From: Cercospora beticola | Lineage: Eukaryota > Ascomycota > Dothideomycetes > Mycosphaerellales > Mycosphaerellaceae | Direction: 5' to 3' | Length of the DNA: 64,000 bases | Assembly (NCBI RefSeq): GCF_033473495.1 | Contig: NC_088939.1 | Span: forward strand, 620,001 to 684,000 | Part shown: piece by piece, positions 24,518 to 34,542 of the stretch | How the letters are laid out: each line of letters opens with the position of its first letter | Position numbering within the stretch: position 1 is the first letter of the stretch | Notes under the pieces: model-generated | Database searches by the model: none | Told to the model about the DNA's origin: nothing | Seen by the model: the letters and a program-made list of their open reading frames with translations, nothing else | Position numbers and translations under genes: made by a program

Positions 24518-25206
24518 ATGGCTCCTTACGTGCGTCGCCGTAGAGGAACCCAAGCCGCTGGCCGCCCAAGTCCAGCCAACAGCGATCGCAGCAGTACCCT
24601 TCGTAGAAGCAGCCCAAGTGCGTCGCCTCCCCAGAATGCTCGCCCGGCTACCAGCACCAATGTTCAACCACGTGCCCGCAAGTCAGCGCCCTCCTTGGGC
24701 AGCAATATGGCTGCACGCAAGTCGGCACCCTCACTGCCAACGGCCCTGAATGCTGTCAACACGGCACCAAATCCACGCACTGGCCGTGGACAAGGCTTGC
24801 GCCATCACCAGTAAGTCAGCCTCACTCGCTCTAGGACTGGAACACTGCTTACATCATCCTTCCAGGAAGGTCCTACGTGACAATGTTCAGGGAGTCACTA
24901 AGCCCGCCATTCGTCGCCTCGCCCGCCGTGGCGGCGTCAAGCGTATCTCTGGCGACATCTACAGTGGAATTCGCGTTGCTCTGAAGCAACGCCTCGAAGA
25001 AGTAGGTTCCCCACCCGCGTCCACAGACGTCTGTCCTTTCAGCATTGGCTTACAAGTGGTGCTCTTAGCTCATCAAGAGAGCGGCTCTCATCGTCGAGGT
25101 TTCGAACCGTAAGACCGTCACCACTATTGACGTTGTGTACGCTCTGAAGCAGTATGGCGCGACCATCTACGGCTTCGAGAGAGATTGCGGATACCGCGTG
25201 ATTTAG
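24518..25206 (+). CDS. Divergent histone H4 variant with long N-terminal extension carrying two H3K27-like motifs
   Basis: Three exons, 24518-24810, 24866-25001 and 25069-25206 (introns 55 and 67 nt), give 188 residues. Residues 99-188 are an H4 fold: [28 protein letters not shown] is nearly identical to canonical H4 (K20 and alpha-1), alpha-2 is diverged, and [12 protein letters not shown] matches alpha-3; the end [11 protein letters not shown] extends beyond the usual GFGG. The H4 tail is reduced to [12 protein letters not shown], so K5 is Q and K8, K12, K16 are absent. Residues 1-87 are a basic Ser/Pro-rich extension with ARKSAPS twice (53-59 and 66-72), the second as AARKSAPS, identical to the H3 K27 region. 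A divergent H4 variant (hH4v) is known in Neurospora; the extension is not something I recognise. Confidence 0.88.
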
Positions 25207-26013
25207 TGTAAGTACTGTCTGGAACACGGATGAGAATGGCGACTAACGAACGAAAGGAACAGCATCTTACGCGCAAAGGAGTTGGAAACACCGTAGCATC
25301 GAGCACCAACTTGAGGCGCTACATTGCATTGAAGACTTGGGCTCGCAAGGGAATAACACGCGCGGTGCACCCAAACCACAAAAAAAGGCCCAACATACGA
25401 TCAATGCATTAGCATTTGGAAGAAGGAAAAACCACGCACAATTGCGGTTGCGAATTTCCACGGGGGCCCATTCTAGCTATAAGCGCAGCTCGTCCTTGTG
25501 CCGAAGTTGACTCGCACTTGCGGCCCCTAAGTTGTGTGTACTGCAAAATAACCAGAAAACTTATATAACTCAGTAACGACAACTTCAAACCATCGATCAA
25601 ATGCTCCATGTGTCATCGGATTTCTCATTGGTGGCTAAGTCTGCGAACGTAGTGGCGTTTCTGTTGTCGTCTCCCTCAGATATATAAGCCAAACGGATTT
25701 CTGAGAACATGAACAATACGAGCTCATTGACTAGGGGAATTCTACGCTCAGATTAGTGTCTGAGAACACTGCAGAAAAGTTGAGCGCACTTCATTTCCGG
25801 CAAACAAAAAGAAACATGAAGAATGATTCAGGTATAATAGTCAGAAGAAGTTAAATTTCCACTCAAGACACGATCCTATCAATCATGTAAATGCCAATGC
25901 CAATCCCAATGCCAATACAAATGCCCAGGTATCACCAAACATGAAATGTCAAAATGCCCACAAATGTCTCCTCTCGCGAAAGCAGTCGCTCCTCAAATGC
26001 ATCTATACCCCTC
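25207..26013. other. Intergenic with CCAATG-type microsatellite
   Basis: 3' flank of the H4 variant; a GTAAGT at 25208-25213 may be a 3'-UTR intron donor. Around 25889-25925 there is an imperfect 6-nt repeat (CCAATG units). No gene recognised. Confidence 0.4.
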
Positions 26014-26988
26014 TCACTGCCACGTCCCCGCCCGAAACGGCGAAGAAAATGTCGCCGCCGACGAACTCCTCGAATGCCTCGAAGAAGACCCCACACTCTC
26101 AATCGTCGGCGTCGGCGAAGGCGGCGAACTCATCTCCCCAAAGGTCGACCTCGAGGCACTCCTCCCATGCTGCGAACCAGAACCAAAAGAAGTTTTCTCT
26201 CTCCCTGCGATTTCCACAACATCCGAAAACTCCGGATCGATCCAAGGCGCAGTGCAAGATCTCCCACGACTAGAAAGTGATTGAAATTCTTCGACGTCTT
26301 CGTCTTTCCAAGCGACGGATACGAGGTCGAGTTTTGCTGCGATCCAGGATTCGTCTTTGGAGGTGTGAGAAGCTGCGTCGAGGAGTTCGTTCATATAGCT
26401 TTGTGAACGTGCCCGACGTCGTTGAGAGAGATGTTCGATAATGCAGGCCGTACAGCGGAAAGTTTCGCCAATATCTCGAGGCTGAAGGAGGTCTGGTGGC
26501 GAGCGCGTATGACAGTTCCTCGCGCAAGGCTCAGGATATGCTGTAATGATCTTGTGGCCGCACGATAGGATATGATCTAGACATGAGATCGTGCAGGGGT
26601 CTCCGATATGTGCTGGCTCGATCCAGAACGCGCCTGTGGTTTTGATAGGCACTGTAACAGGGCCTCGACGGTTTGCAGACATGACTACGCGTTCTTGTGT
26701 CGTGTAAGGGAATGTGGGGTTAGTAGCAGGAGGTAGTGTAGTGTCGTTCGTTGAAGTGTTGTAGTCGCGCGGTGCTTTCGGCGTGTCTGGGATTTCTGAC
26801 TCCACCGAAGGTGAGACATTCCACTCGGCTGGTACCTGTGTCGGACGACCAAATTTTGGTAGCAACGGGATTTTTCTGCTGGGCATCCTGCCTGCTCTCA
26901 GGATGTAAGGTTTGAGGTCGGACCTTGGCGTTGGTTCTATTCTCGTCGGCGCCAGGCCTGAGATAAGTAGTTGGAACACTTCCGTCAT
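26014..26988 (-). CDS. Hypothetical protein with Cys/His-rich putative zinc-binding region
   Basis: One open frame of 324 codons from the ATG at 26988; an upstream exon cannot be excluded, since the frame stays open to about 27015. Not recognised by name. The first 130 residues are Pro/Thr-rich and basic. Residues about 130-190 hold clustered cysteines and histidines: CTISC, LSCGHKI, PEPCARNCH and FRCTACIIEH, spaced as in a zinc-binding fold. A short helical region follows (SYMNELLDAAS.., LDLVSVAWKDEDVEEF), then a Ser-rich disordered tail. Cys-rich proteins of this type occur in plant-associated ascomycetes without assigned function. No signal peptide. Confidence 0.6.
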   Translation of the reverse strand: MTEVFQLLISGLAPTRIEPTPRSDLKPYILRAGRMPSRKIPLLPKFGRPTQVPAEWNVSPSVESEIPDTPKAPRDYNTSTNDTTLPPATNPTFPYTTQERVVMSANRRGPVTVPIKTTGAFWIEPAHIGDPCTISCLDHILSCGHKIITAYPEPCARNCHTRSPPDLLQPRDIGETFRCTACIIEHLSQRRRARSQSYMNELLDAASHTSKDESWIAAKLDLVSVAWKDEDVEEFQSLSSRGRSCTAPWIDPEFSDVVEIAGREKTSFGSGSQHGRSASRSTFGEMSSPPSPTPTIESVGSSSRHSRSSSAATFSSPFRAGTWQ

Positions 26989-27897
26989 GCGTTCGAGGCC
27001 CGGTGAGTTAGGCACGCGTGATTGTTCTTTTTCACAGCTCGCTACGACTGTCCGCTGTTCACTGCGCTTGACAGTGACTTGTGATTGAGACCAGCTCTGA
27101 CTTGCGGATGTTTGGACAAGATGCGCGAGAGTTATTCGAACACAATTTCAGGCGAGATGGAGAAGTGCAATCTCGCGAAGTCTTTGTATCTCTTATTCAT
27201 AAGATGCGCCGTGGCGCTGTCTTTGTCTGGCAAGTAGTTCTTGTCTAAAAATCCGCGAAACATTCTTGTATGCTACTGACAAAGAGCTTGACTGACAGTG
27301 TAGCATAATGCGATTATACTCTCGTGAATGCAGCGACCCACATACCGTCCGACAACAGTAGCTGAGCAGAGGTCTGCTGGGTCCTGCCAACCGAATTGTT
27401 GCATATCGCACTGTGTTGGAAGCACGGCATTTTGATGCAGCGACGCCCTAAACAGCACGTTGCTTCCAATTCTGCCTGTCGCTCAGGACGAGGAGAGTTG
27501 GTGCAGTGCAATCTTCAGCAGAATTCGATCTCAGCTGTGAGCGCCGCGCTCTGCAGCAATGCGACGTTTCCATCGTGCAAGACCGGCCACTGAGGACTTG
27601 GATCGAACGTCTTGGGCCTCGAGTCTTGGAGCGCAGTTGTTGCAAAGCTCCTGCCTGTCTTCCATTGGTGGACTCGCACAGGGTGCCAGGTCGCCGGTGC
27701 CTGCCACCGCGCATTCGCTCTTCGAAATTGGAACCTCGTCGCTCATTATTGCCGGTCGTAACTCTCATATTCGGTCCCCACTGGGAGGCAAACCCCAATC
27801 AATCGTCTTATCATGGCCGGCATCGACGATACTTTCACTCATATTCGGACTATCATAAACCACTCCAGACGCAAAAACTGGAAATCTAAGCGACGCT
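26989..27897. other. Intergenic, no gene recognised
   Basis: 0.9 kb containing the 5' flank of the Cys-rich gene and the 3' flank of the next minus-strand gene. Short frames only. Confidence 0.4.
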
Positions 27898-28719
27898 TCA
27901 TCCAGGCGAGGGCGAATTGACCTGCGGTCTCGCATGCTGAAGAAACTCTATGCACGAATTGTAGCGCGGCGCGTCCACGTCTGGGCGCCTATTATTATCC
28001 TGTGGGCCCGTACTCGATGGACGACCTCCCTCTGCACCGCCAACTGACGGATGTTGCTGGATGCCTACCAACGGCGGCAAGATGGGTCTTCCTTCAGCAG
28101 ACTTCTCGAAATGTCTCAGATCCGGAAGGCTGGACTCGGCGGGCGATCTGGAACCCGCTTCGCGCGCCGTCGAAGCGGCATCGGCCAGCATGTCTAGCGA
28201 TTGCATGTGGTTCGAACTCAAAGCATATCGTGGGTATTCGGTCCAGGAATATTGCGGGAGTCGCTGGGAGAGGTCTGGGGAGCTGGTTGGTCGTGATGAA
28301 GGTGATACGACTCCGCTAACATAGGGCTGGTCTGGGGAGCTTCGCGGAGGAGATTGTGCATGCGAATGCAGATTCAGCCCTGCCATGCCTGCTGGCTGCA
28401 CGTGCCTGTTGTTGGCGATTGCCTGTTGCGGTCGTAGAACGCCTGCTGAGGCTCCGACGGATGCACTTGCTCGATGCGGGTCTTGCACCTTGGCGTCCTG
28501 TGGTATCGAGGTGGCCGGCGGCGAGGAGAGGTCTGACCTGGGCTTCTGCTGCTGCTGCGTGGAGCGTCGCTTCGTCGTCGTCGCGGCCGTGTCCTTGGGC
28601 TGTTTGAGGGCGGCCTTGGGCTTGCGCGGGCCTATTCGATGGCTATGGGCGGCGGCGGCAGAGCGGACCTGCCTGCGCGTGGCTTCATCACGTTCTCCGT
28701 AGAACAGCACGTTGTCCAT
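27898..28719 (-). CDS. Hypothetical low-complexity protein (possible regulatory protein)
   Basis: A single 273-residue frame. The N-terminus FYGERDEATRRQVRSAAAAHSHRIGPRKPK resembles the basic leader found in many fungal-specific transcription-factor-like proteins (a short hydrophobic start then R.VR..AA..SHR). The rest is Gln-, Ser-, Pro- and Ala-rich and likely disordered, including TTTKRRSTQQQQ and repeated PP/SS pairs. No Zn2Cys6 or other DNA-binding domain is present, and the conserved long C-terminal domain of that group is missing, so it may be a truncated member or unrelated. The gene call itself rests on length and the N-terminal similarity. Confidence 0.5.
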   Translation of the reverse strand: MDNVLFYGERDEATRRQVRSAAAAHSHRIGPRKPKAALKQPKDTAATTTKRRSTQQQQKPRSDLSSPPATSIPQDAKVQDPHRASASVGASAGVLRPQQAIANNRHVQPAGMAGLNLHSHAQSPPRSSPDQPYVSGVVSPSSRPTSSPDLSQRLPQYSWTEYPRYALSSNHMQSLDMLADAASTAREAGSRSPAESSLPDLRHFEKSAEGRPILPPLVGIQQHPSVGGAEGGRPSSTGPQDNNRRPDVDAPRYNSCIEFLQHARPQVNSPSPG

Positions 28720-29509
28720 GTTGGCGGGCGGTGTTCTTGGGCAGTGGGCGGCGGGAGTGCAGCATTGTTGGCTGGGTAGAGACAGAGAAGAAGGGAAGAG
28801 TGGGACGAGGAAACCTCGGCCGTCATCATATCATCCTCCTCCATCAAGTGCCGCAGTTGTGCGTCTGCCCTGGTAGTGTGCCGCCAGGCGAACGGAGAGA
28901 CTTCCGTTTATGCAGCCCTCAGGCCCAGTCGCAAATGCGCGCCCACCACCTCCTAACTGCTTCGGGTGGTCGCAATGACAGCGCCTGACCTCATTCGCAC
29001 AATCGAAGTTTAACTGACTTTGTTCTACCGAACTCTCGCTGGATGTGCGACATGCGATGGTGGTCAGCTGTGCGCAGAAAGCCACCCGTGCGATTCCTGT
29101 TTCGAGTAAGTCGTGTCTTAGCCTGCCAGGCCGCAGCGCTATCGACCCGTACTATAGGCTGCCTGTAGATCCCGAGTCCCAAGCAAATAGACACAACTGC
29201 GACCGTTCTTGGGCTACACCCGTTCCTACTATCGACCGGTTGCAATTTATTAAACACGCATTTGAGATCGCAGCGCCCTTCCTTTGGCTCGCCCACTCTT
29301 CTCCTCTTCCCGATCAGGCTGATGCCGCGTACAACTTCGCGTACACGGATCAAGCCATTGCAACGCTGTGTCGCGAAGATTGACCGAAAGTCTCCCGGAA
29401 CCGCATCGGAGCCCCACGGCTATACATCGACAGTTGGCTCCAAACGAGCGCGTCACAGAGCTTGATCAAGTATTCACATACAAATCTGCACTGCTAAACG
29501 AGTTACGAG
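28720..29509. other. Intergenic, no gene recognised
   Basis: 0.8 kb between the 5' end of the low-complexity gene and the 3' end of the enoyl-CoA hydratase gene. Nothing else supported. Confidence 0.4.
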
Positions 29510-30440
29510 CTACAACTTGCTGGGAACCCATTTCGGCTGCTTTTTCTCGGCAAAAGCTTTCAGTCCAATTGCCAAATTCTCACCGTCCCGCAGTCCAGGG
29601 CCATACCTTTGCTCTGTGTTCTGGCTTGCCCTTTCCACACTAGCCTCCTCCCAACTTTCACGCAGACCATGACGAGTGACGATGATCGCATCAGGCGACA
29701 GACCAGCAATCTTCGAAGCGAGCTCGAGCGCCTCATCCACAACCGACTCATGGGTCTTGGATACCCTGTTGGCGATATTGTACTGCGCTGCCTCTTGCGC
29801 TGAGAGTGTTCTCCCCGTCATGGCCACTTCACTTGCAACGGTCATGCCTGCCAAACGCACCAAGCGAGAAAGACCTCCCGCTCCAGCGTACAATCCTCGC
29901 GAAGCCTCCGGAAGACCAAAGATGGCTTTCGGAGAAGCAACAATCATATCACTAATATCAGATCAGCTAACCATTCCCTCTCTCAGTGATCATTCACGCA
30001 GCACAGAATACTCACCACCCCAAACAAATCTCAAACCCTCCACCCAGCGCAAAACCATTCACAGCAGCAATCACCGGCTTCTTTCCCGCCCTCCTACTCA
30101 CACCCATAAACCCCGAAACCGGATGCGTTAACAACCTGCGATCCGGAATTTCAACTTTCTCCCCTCGAGCCTTCGCCGCTCGCAATTGTGCCAATTTATT
30201 TTGCTCAATGAGATCTTGTCCTGCGCAGAAAGCCTTGCCTGTGCCTGTGATAACTGCCACGCGGAGGGAGGGCTCGGCGTCGAACCATTGGAGGATTGCA
30301 TCGGCTTCCCAGTGGGCGCTGTAGGGGATGGAGTTCATGGCTTTGGGCCGGTTGATGGTTATGAGGAGGACATGTTGGGCGGGATATGTGAGGAGGTAGG
30401 AGCTGCTGCTTGGTGGTTGGCTGGAGAGTTGGGAGGACAT
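29510..30440 (-). CDS. Peroxisomal enoyl-CoA hydratase/isomerase family protein
   Basis: Two exons, 30440-30016 and 29951-29510, over a 64-nt intron, give 288 residues. Crotonase-fold marks: VLLITINRPKAMNSI, GTGKAFCAGQDL (oxyanion-hole region), [28 protein letters not shown] (second oxyanion strand; the intron splits the Cys codon) and FGLPEASRGLYAGAGGLSRLVRLAG. The protein ends PSKL, and SKL is the canonical type-1 peroxisomal targeting signal. The likely role is hydration or isomerisation of enoyl-CoA in peroxisomal fatty-acid or side-chain beta-oxidation. Exact substrate unknown; the crotonase family is functionally broad. Confidence 0.92.
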
Positions 30441-31444
30441 GATGTCGGTGTATCTGTCGATGTGTGTAGATTCTTTGAACAGTGAAGCAATGCGATGGTG
30501 AGTTGTTTGCGAGCCTGGTCTTGCGATTCCCAGCTGCTCGGTTAGATCTCAGTAGCAGTCGCGACTAGCTTATCCGAATCGCAGTGAATGATGCTCTTTC
30601 CTTCTGAGAATAGCTGTAGTAATGTCGCCGATGAACCACTCAATGCAACGCGCAAAGCATCTATCTCAGTAGCACAATAGTGTATTGTACCAGCAGCTCC
30701 TCTCATCATCACCAGTATCCCGCTCTGCTGTACCTAGGCACTCGGCAACACCTCATCTTCAGGGTTTCTCGGCGCGCTTCCCGAGGCTAGCCTGCGAAAG
30801 CGAAAGCGGAGAGATGTTCGGAAAAGTGGGGGAGACACGAATCCTGCGAGTCGAGTCAGCACAGAAAACAGAACAGACTTTCTTGTGCTCCTTTCCAGAA
30901 CGAGATGTCGATTGCGACATTGTTCTGCAGGAGTGTGAGAAGTCGTCACATCACATCTCGCATGCAGGTACAGGAAAAGTGTATTTGCTGAATCTCGTGT
31001 CGGTTGTACAAGGTTGTGGTGTGATGCTTGTGCGAGTCGAGATACTGTAGGTTGATCTGCGGTGCGAGGCGTACGAGGCTTGAAGGAAGGGATGTGGAAT
31101 TACTGGATCTGGGAAGTGCAATGGGAAGGAGAGGTGTGGGTTTTGCTCTTGATTATTCGATTCCTTGCTTGGAAGATACAAGCTTGATTGTGGTATTGGT
31201 AATGGCAATGGTGCGTACTGCGCACCCCAAACCATCGAACAGGTCGCTCTTCCCTGAAGCCGTAATTCTGCATCAGCGCAGTTTCGATTGCACTTGAGGC
31301 TGATATACAAGGCAGCTCTCAAGGCCCTCTACCACTGCTGCGGCATCAGTTGCGCGACTGAGTATAGTGACTTCTTGATCGAAGACCACGGGCCTGCTGC
31401 TCCTGCATGTGATTGAACAGCAGGCCAAGCTTCCAGCCATCCTC
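30441..31444. other. Intergenic, no gene recognised
   Basis: 1 kb between the hydratase start and the end of the first F-box-like paralog. Frames here have no recognisable domain. Confidence 0.4.
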
Positions 31445-32390
31445 TCACTCGCCCATGTCTTCACCGGCCTCGTCCTCCTCGTCCCCTCCAGCGTACCATT
31501 GAGGGATCATGGCCCCGAGCGAATCTTCTACGATAGCGTCCTTTCGCAGCTGTTGGGCTGTCATTGGCTCGTCATAGTCCAGATAATTGGCACCATGAAA
31601 CAAACCTGCGGTTCTAACGACATATGCCGTAGGCTCAGTTGATTGGGCGACCAGCATGCGATACCAACTTCCATACTCAGCATCAGCGTCTTCCGTTTCC
31701 GAATCCTCGAACTCTGGCCTAGGCGCTTCTGACGAGTCCGTCTCCGACTCCGAAGTTCTTGAATCAAGGTCGAAATTCCAGGGGTACGTCTTGACCAGCT
31801 TTACACCCATATCGCATGACCCACCTACCACGGGCCCGAGCCCCTCAACCTGAAGAGCGCCTCGGTCCCAGCCGATCAGCAGCGGATTAGCTCTCACGAA
31901 ATTGAGTGCACCGGTTGCCTTGCCAGTGCTAGGAGTAGTGGTGTCGAAAAGCTCCACAAACCACAGGGCATTCTGAAGTTTGATAGACCCTTCGATCGTT
32001 CCCTTGAACATGCGGTTGACATTCTGGCTGAGAAGGAGCGTCTTCATGTTGATACGTGACTCATTGAGCTCCGAACACCGCTGCTCGAAATATGGGCACT
32101 TTTCGTTACCGTTCGCGCTCACAAACCACGTGTCGGAGAAAGCGACTCGTGGCTCGTAAACGTGGAGCAAGATCATTTCGAGCAACTCGGCGCAATTGAG
32201 GACCTTGTGGCAAGCTTCATATGAGAGCTCATGTCCTTTCGAAGGCTTTCGGGCGGCGGCGGTCCTCTCACGGGGCATCATGAAGTTTGTCTTGCAGGTG
32301 CATTCCTACAGAGATCAGTCCACTGGGCGCGCGCTCTTGGTCGCGCGTGGCACTTACACCCTCGCGCGCTTTTGGCCGTATTCGGGACAT
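31445..32390 (-). CDS. F-box-like fungal family protein, paralog 1
   Basis: Two exons, 32390-32358 and 32305-31445 (52-nt intron), give 297 residues. The core SYEACHKVLNCAELLEMILLHVYEP..., then MKTLLLSQNVNRMFKGTIEGSIKLQNALWF, is the F-box-like module found in expanded families of Dothideomycetes. The middle is acidic (SESETDSSEAPRPEFEDSETEDAD), followed by YGSWYRMLVAQSTEP, a segment shared with the other two copies (SWRRMLI, SWSRMLIAQT). The C-terminus is acidic. Exon 1 (MSRIRPKAREG) ends in GGT at a phase-0 intron, as in paralog 2. F-box proteins recruit substrates to SCF ubiquitin ligases; no Skp1 binding is shown here. Confidence 0.75.
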
Positions 32391-32557
32391 GGTAAGGCGG
32401 TCAGCGACGTCGATGTGCTGACCAGAACGCGGGCGACCAGTGTCGCAGACAGGAGTGGATGCGAGTACTAGAGGTGGAGCTGAAAAGTAAAATAAGTCGG
32501 CGCGCCTGTCAAGAGCAATGCCGTTGATTACTAGCGACGCGGGCTATTGGCGCACAG

Positions 32558-32720
32558 TTTCATGTGACACAAACTTTTGGTAAGAACCAGTACTATAATC
32601 ACCTCACTTTGCGCTGCAGGCAGGACTCGAAGCTGGCTTCTGAAGGTCCGCCGCAACAGGCTTCACTTGCTTCAGCGCCCGCGGCTCGAGGTAAGAAAGT
32701 GGAAATACTTGAGCTGGAGT
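32558..32720. repeat. Upstream repeat copy A (F-box-like cluster)
   Basis: This segment is clearly related to 34156-34310: both begin TTTCATGTGACACAAAC and share the central CTTCACTTGCTTC block. It lies 168 bp upstream of the paralog 1 start; copy B lies 154 bp upstream of the paralog 2 start. Read on the minus strand both can encode a similar short peptide (PLS..PR..KQVK.AA..LQK). Confidence 0.8.
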
Positions 32721-32931
32721 GATAGGATCGATAATTCGCAACCTGCTTCTTCCGGAGCCAGACTCTACGCATGAAATTCGATCGAACGTGCCATAGGAGT
32801 GAACCTGAACTCTGGGAGCCTGCTGCAATCAGAAGCCCGTTGACCGACGCATAGGAGCTAACGGAGACTTAGTATTCTTGTGCACTGCATGCAGCGCAGC
32901 TCTTGCTGCGCACAGGAGAACAGAGGTCTCT

Positions 32932-34002
32932 CTAAAACAAGTCCTCGTCTATGTCGCTTGAGACATCGACCGAGACGAAGAGCTCACCGTAGCCACTGTC
33001 CCCGGAGAACTGCCTGAGCCCCGCGATCGCTACTTCTGCGACCCGGATTTGCAACTCACCACCAGTCACAAATCTGTCATGTTGTAGATACACGCGGCCT
33101 CTGAAGTCTGGACCCGAGATTCTGGTAGAGTATTGTATGGGCGGATTCGACTGCAGTATCAGCATACGACGCCAGCTTGGACTCTTAGCAGCCGAAGCGT
33201 GTGTTCCTGGAACTGAGTGTGCAGGTCCGGTGTTGAACCCCTCGAAGGCCGCCTTAGTTATGGTGAACTTGAACTCGCGTCTCGCGGCTGGATCGTATTG
33301 GCCGAAGGAGGCAGTAAAGCGAAAAGGTTTCTTCCTGCCCTTCGTGAAGAGCGGGTCCCACATAACTCGCAATCATCTTCTTAACCTGCTTGGTTGCGAG
33401 CAACTTCCCCAATCCACTGCCTTTGACTCTGAGCACTGCGCGATCCCATTGAGCCCTGTCGCTGCTAAGAGGTTGATTGTCGAAGATAGTCTTGAACCAC
33501 AGAGCTCGCTGCAGTTTGGTAGATCCACCGATTGTTCCCTTGAACATGCGGTTGACTCTCTGGCTAAGCAGTAGGGTTTTCATGTTCCGGCGGGCTTCGT
33601 TCTCGTTGTAAACAAGCTCTTCGTCTCGACCGCCAATGCGAGATCCTTGAATATCGCGCGCCTCGAGACCAAGATTCTGCTGATCAACGTCGCTCTCGTC
33701 GTTTCTGTCTTTTTGAGTGATGTCCTTGGCCAATGACTTCAGTACCGGAAATGCGTCTTGCGGATCGTAGACGTTGAGAAGGATCATTTCCAGCAACTCG
33801 ACACAGTCGAGTACCTTATGGCAAGCTTCGAATGACACCAGCTGTCCTTTCGCAGCCCTAGGTCGGACAGGAGTCTTCTTCGCTTTTGCATTTGCAGTTG
33901 TTCCGTTGGCGCGAGACTAGCTATGTCAGTACATATGCTAAGGCGGCGTGGTCTGTGGTGCACGATTGCACGTACACCTGCTGGCTTCTTGGTGCGAGCC
34001 AT
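32932..34002 (-). CDS. F-box-like fungal family protein, paralog 2 (frame break in the middle)
   Basis: Exon 1 34002-33976 (MARTKKPAG) and a 59-nt intron lead into 33916 onward: a basic region, then SFEACHKVLDCVELLEMILLNVYDP and MKTLLLSQRVNRMFKGTIGGSTKLQRALWF. After about 33400 the homologous reading moves to another frame (DPLFTKGRKKPFRF... to the stop at 32932, including SWRRMLILQS). Either an indel or a weak intron (for example 52 nt with donor GTGGAT and acceptor GCGAG just before 33367) is needed to join them. Function as for paralog 1. The N-terminus ARTKK resembles the start of histone H3 (ARTKQ). Confidence 0.6.
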
Positions 34003-34155
34003 GGTCTGGGTGGGCCTGGTGCGAGTACGCGGGTGAGATGCGTTGTGGTAGTTGTTTTGTAAGGGAGGTGTTGCTGGCGGAACTCGAAAGTGAATCGTGC
34101 GGCTGGTCGCAAGGACTTTGCCGATTAACAAGTTAGGCAATTTGTTGGTGCCTAA

Positions 34156-34310
34156 TTTCATGTGACACAAACATTGGGGTAAATGCATTCCAAGATCGCC
34201 TCGTTTCGCGTTGCAGGTGCAAAACTGTCTTCTGAAGCATTTCGGCGGCAGACTTCACTTGCTTCGGCGTGCGCGGCTTGAAGAAAGAGAGTGGAACTGC
34301 TTGAAGTGGG
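34156..34310. repeat. Upstream repeat copy B (F-box-like cluster)
   Basis: The partner of 32558-32720, about 1.6 kb away in direct orientation; see that entry. It shows that the upstream region was duplicated together with the gene. Confidence 0.8.
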
Positions 34311-34542
34311 ACGCGCAAAAGGAGAAGGCCTGATATGATGATTTGGCACTAGTCTATGCATTAATTCAGACACTCGAGGCGTTTGTGCCACGCATAGAAG
34401 CTTACCTGTCTAGGTGCTCTTGCTCCCTGAGCATGACAGAGATCCAATCTCGGAGTAGCAGCTCAGTGACCTGCTGGCAGCACTCCTCACGTTCATGAGT
34501 ACAAAATCATGCATGACACCGACCCCAGCGGAGTTTTCCAAC

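Noticed and set aside
25889..25925. Possible CRISPR-like or structured repeat
   Set aside because: It is an imperfect 6-nt microsatellite without spacers.
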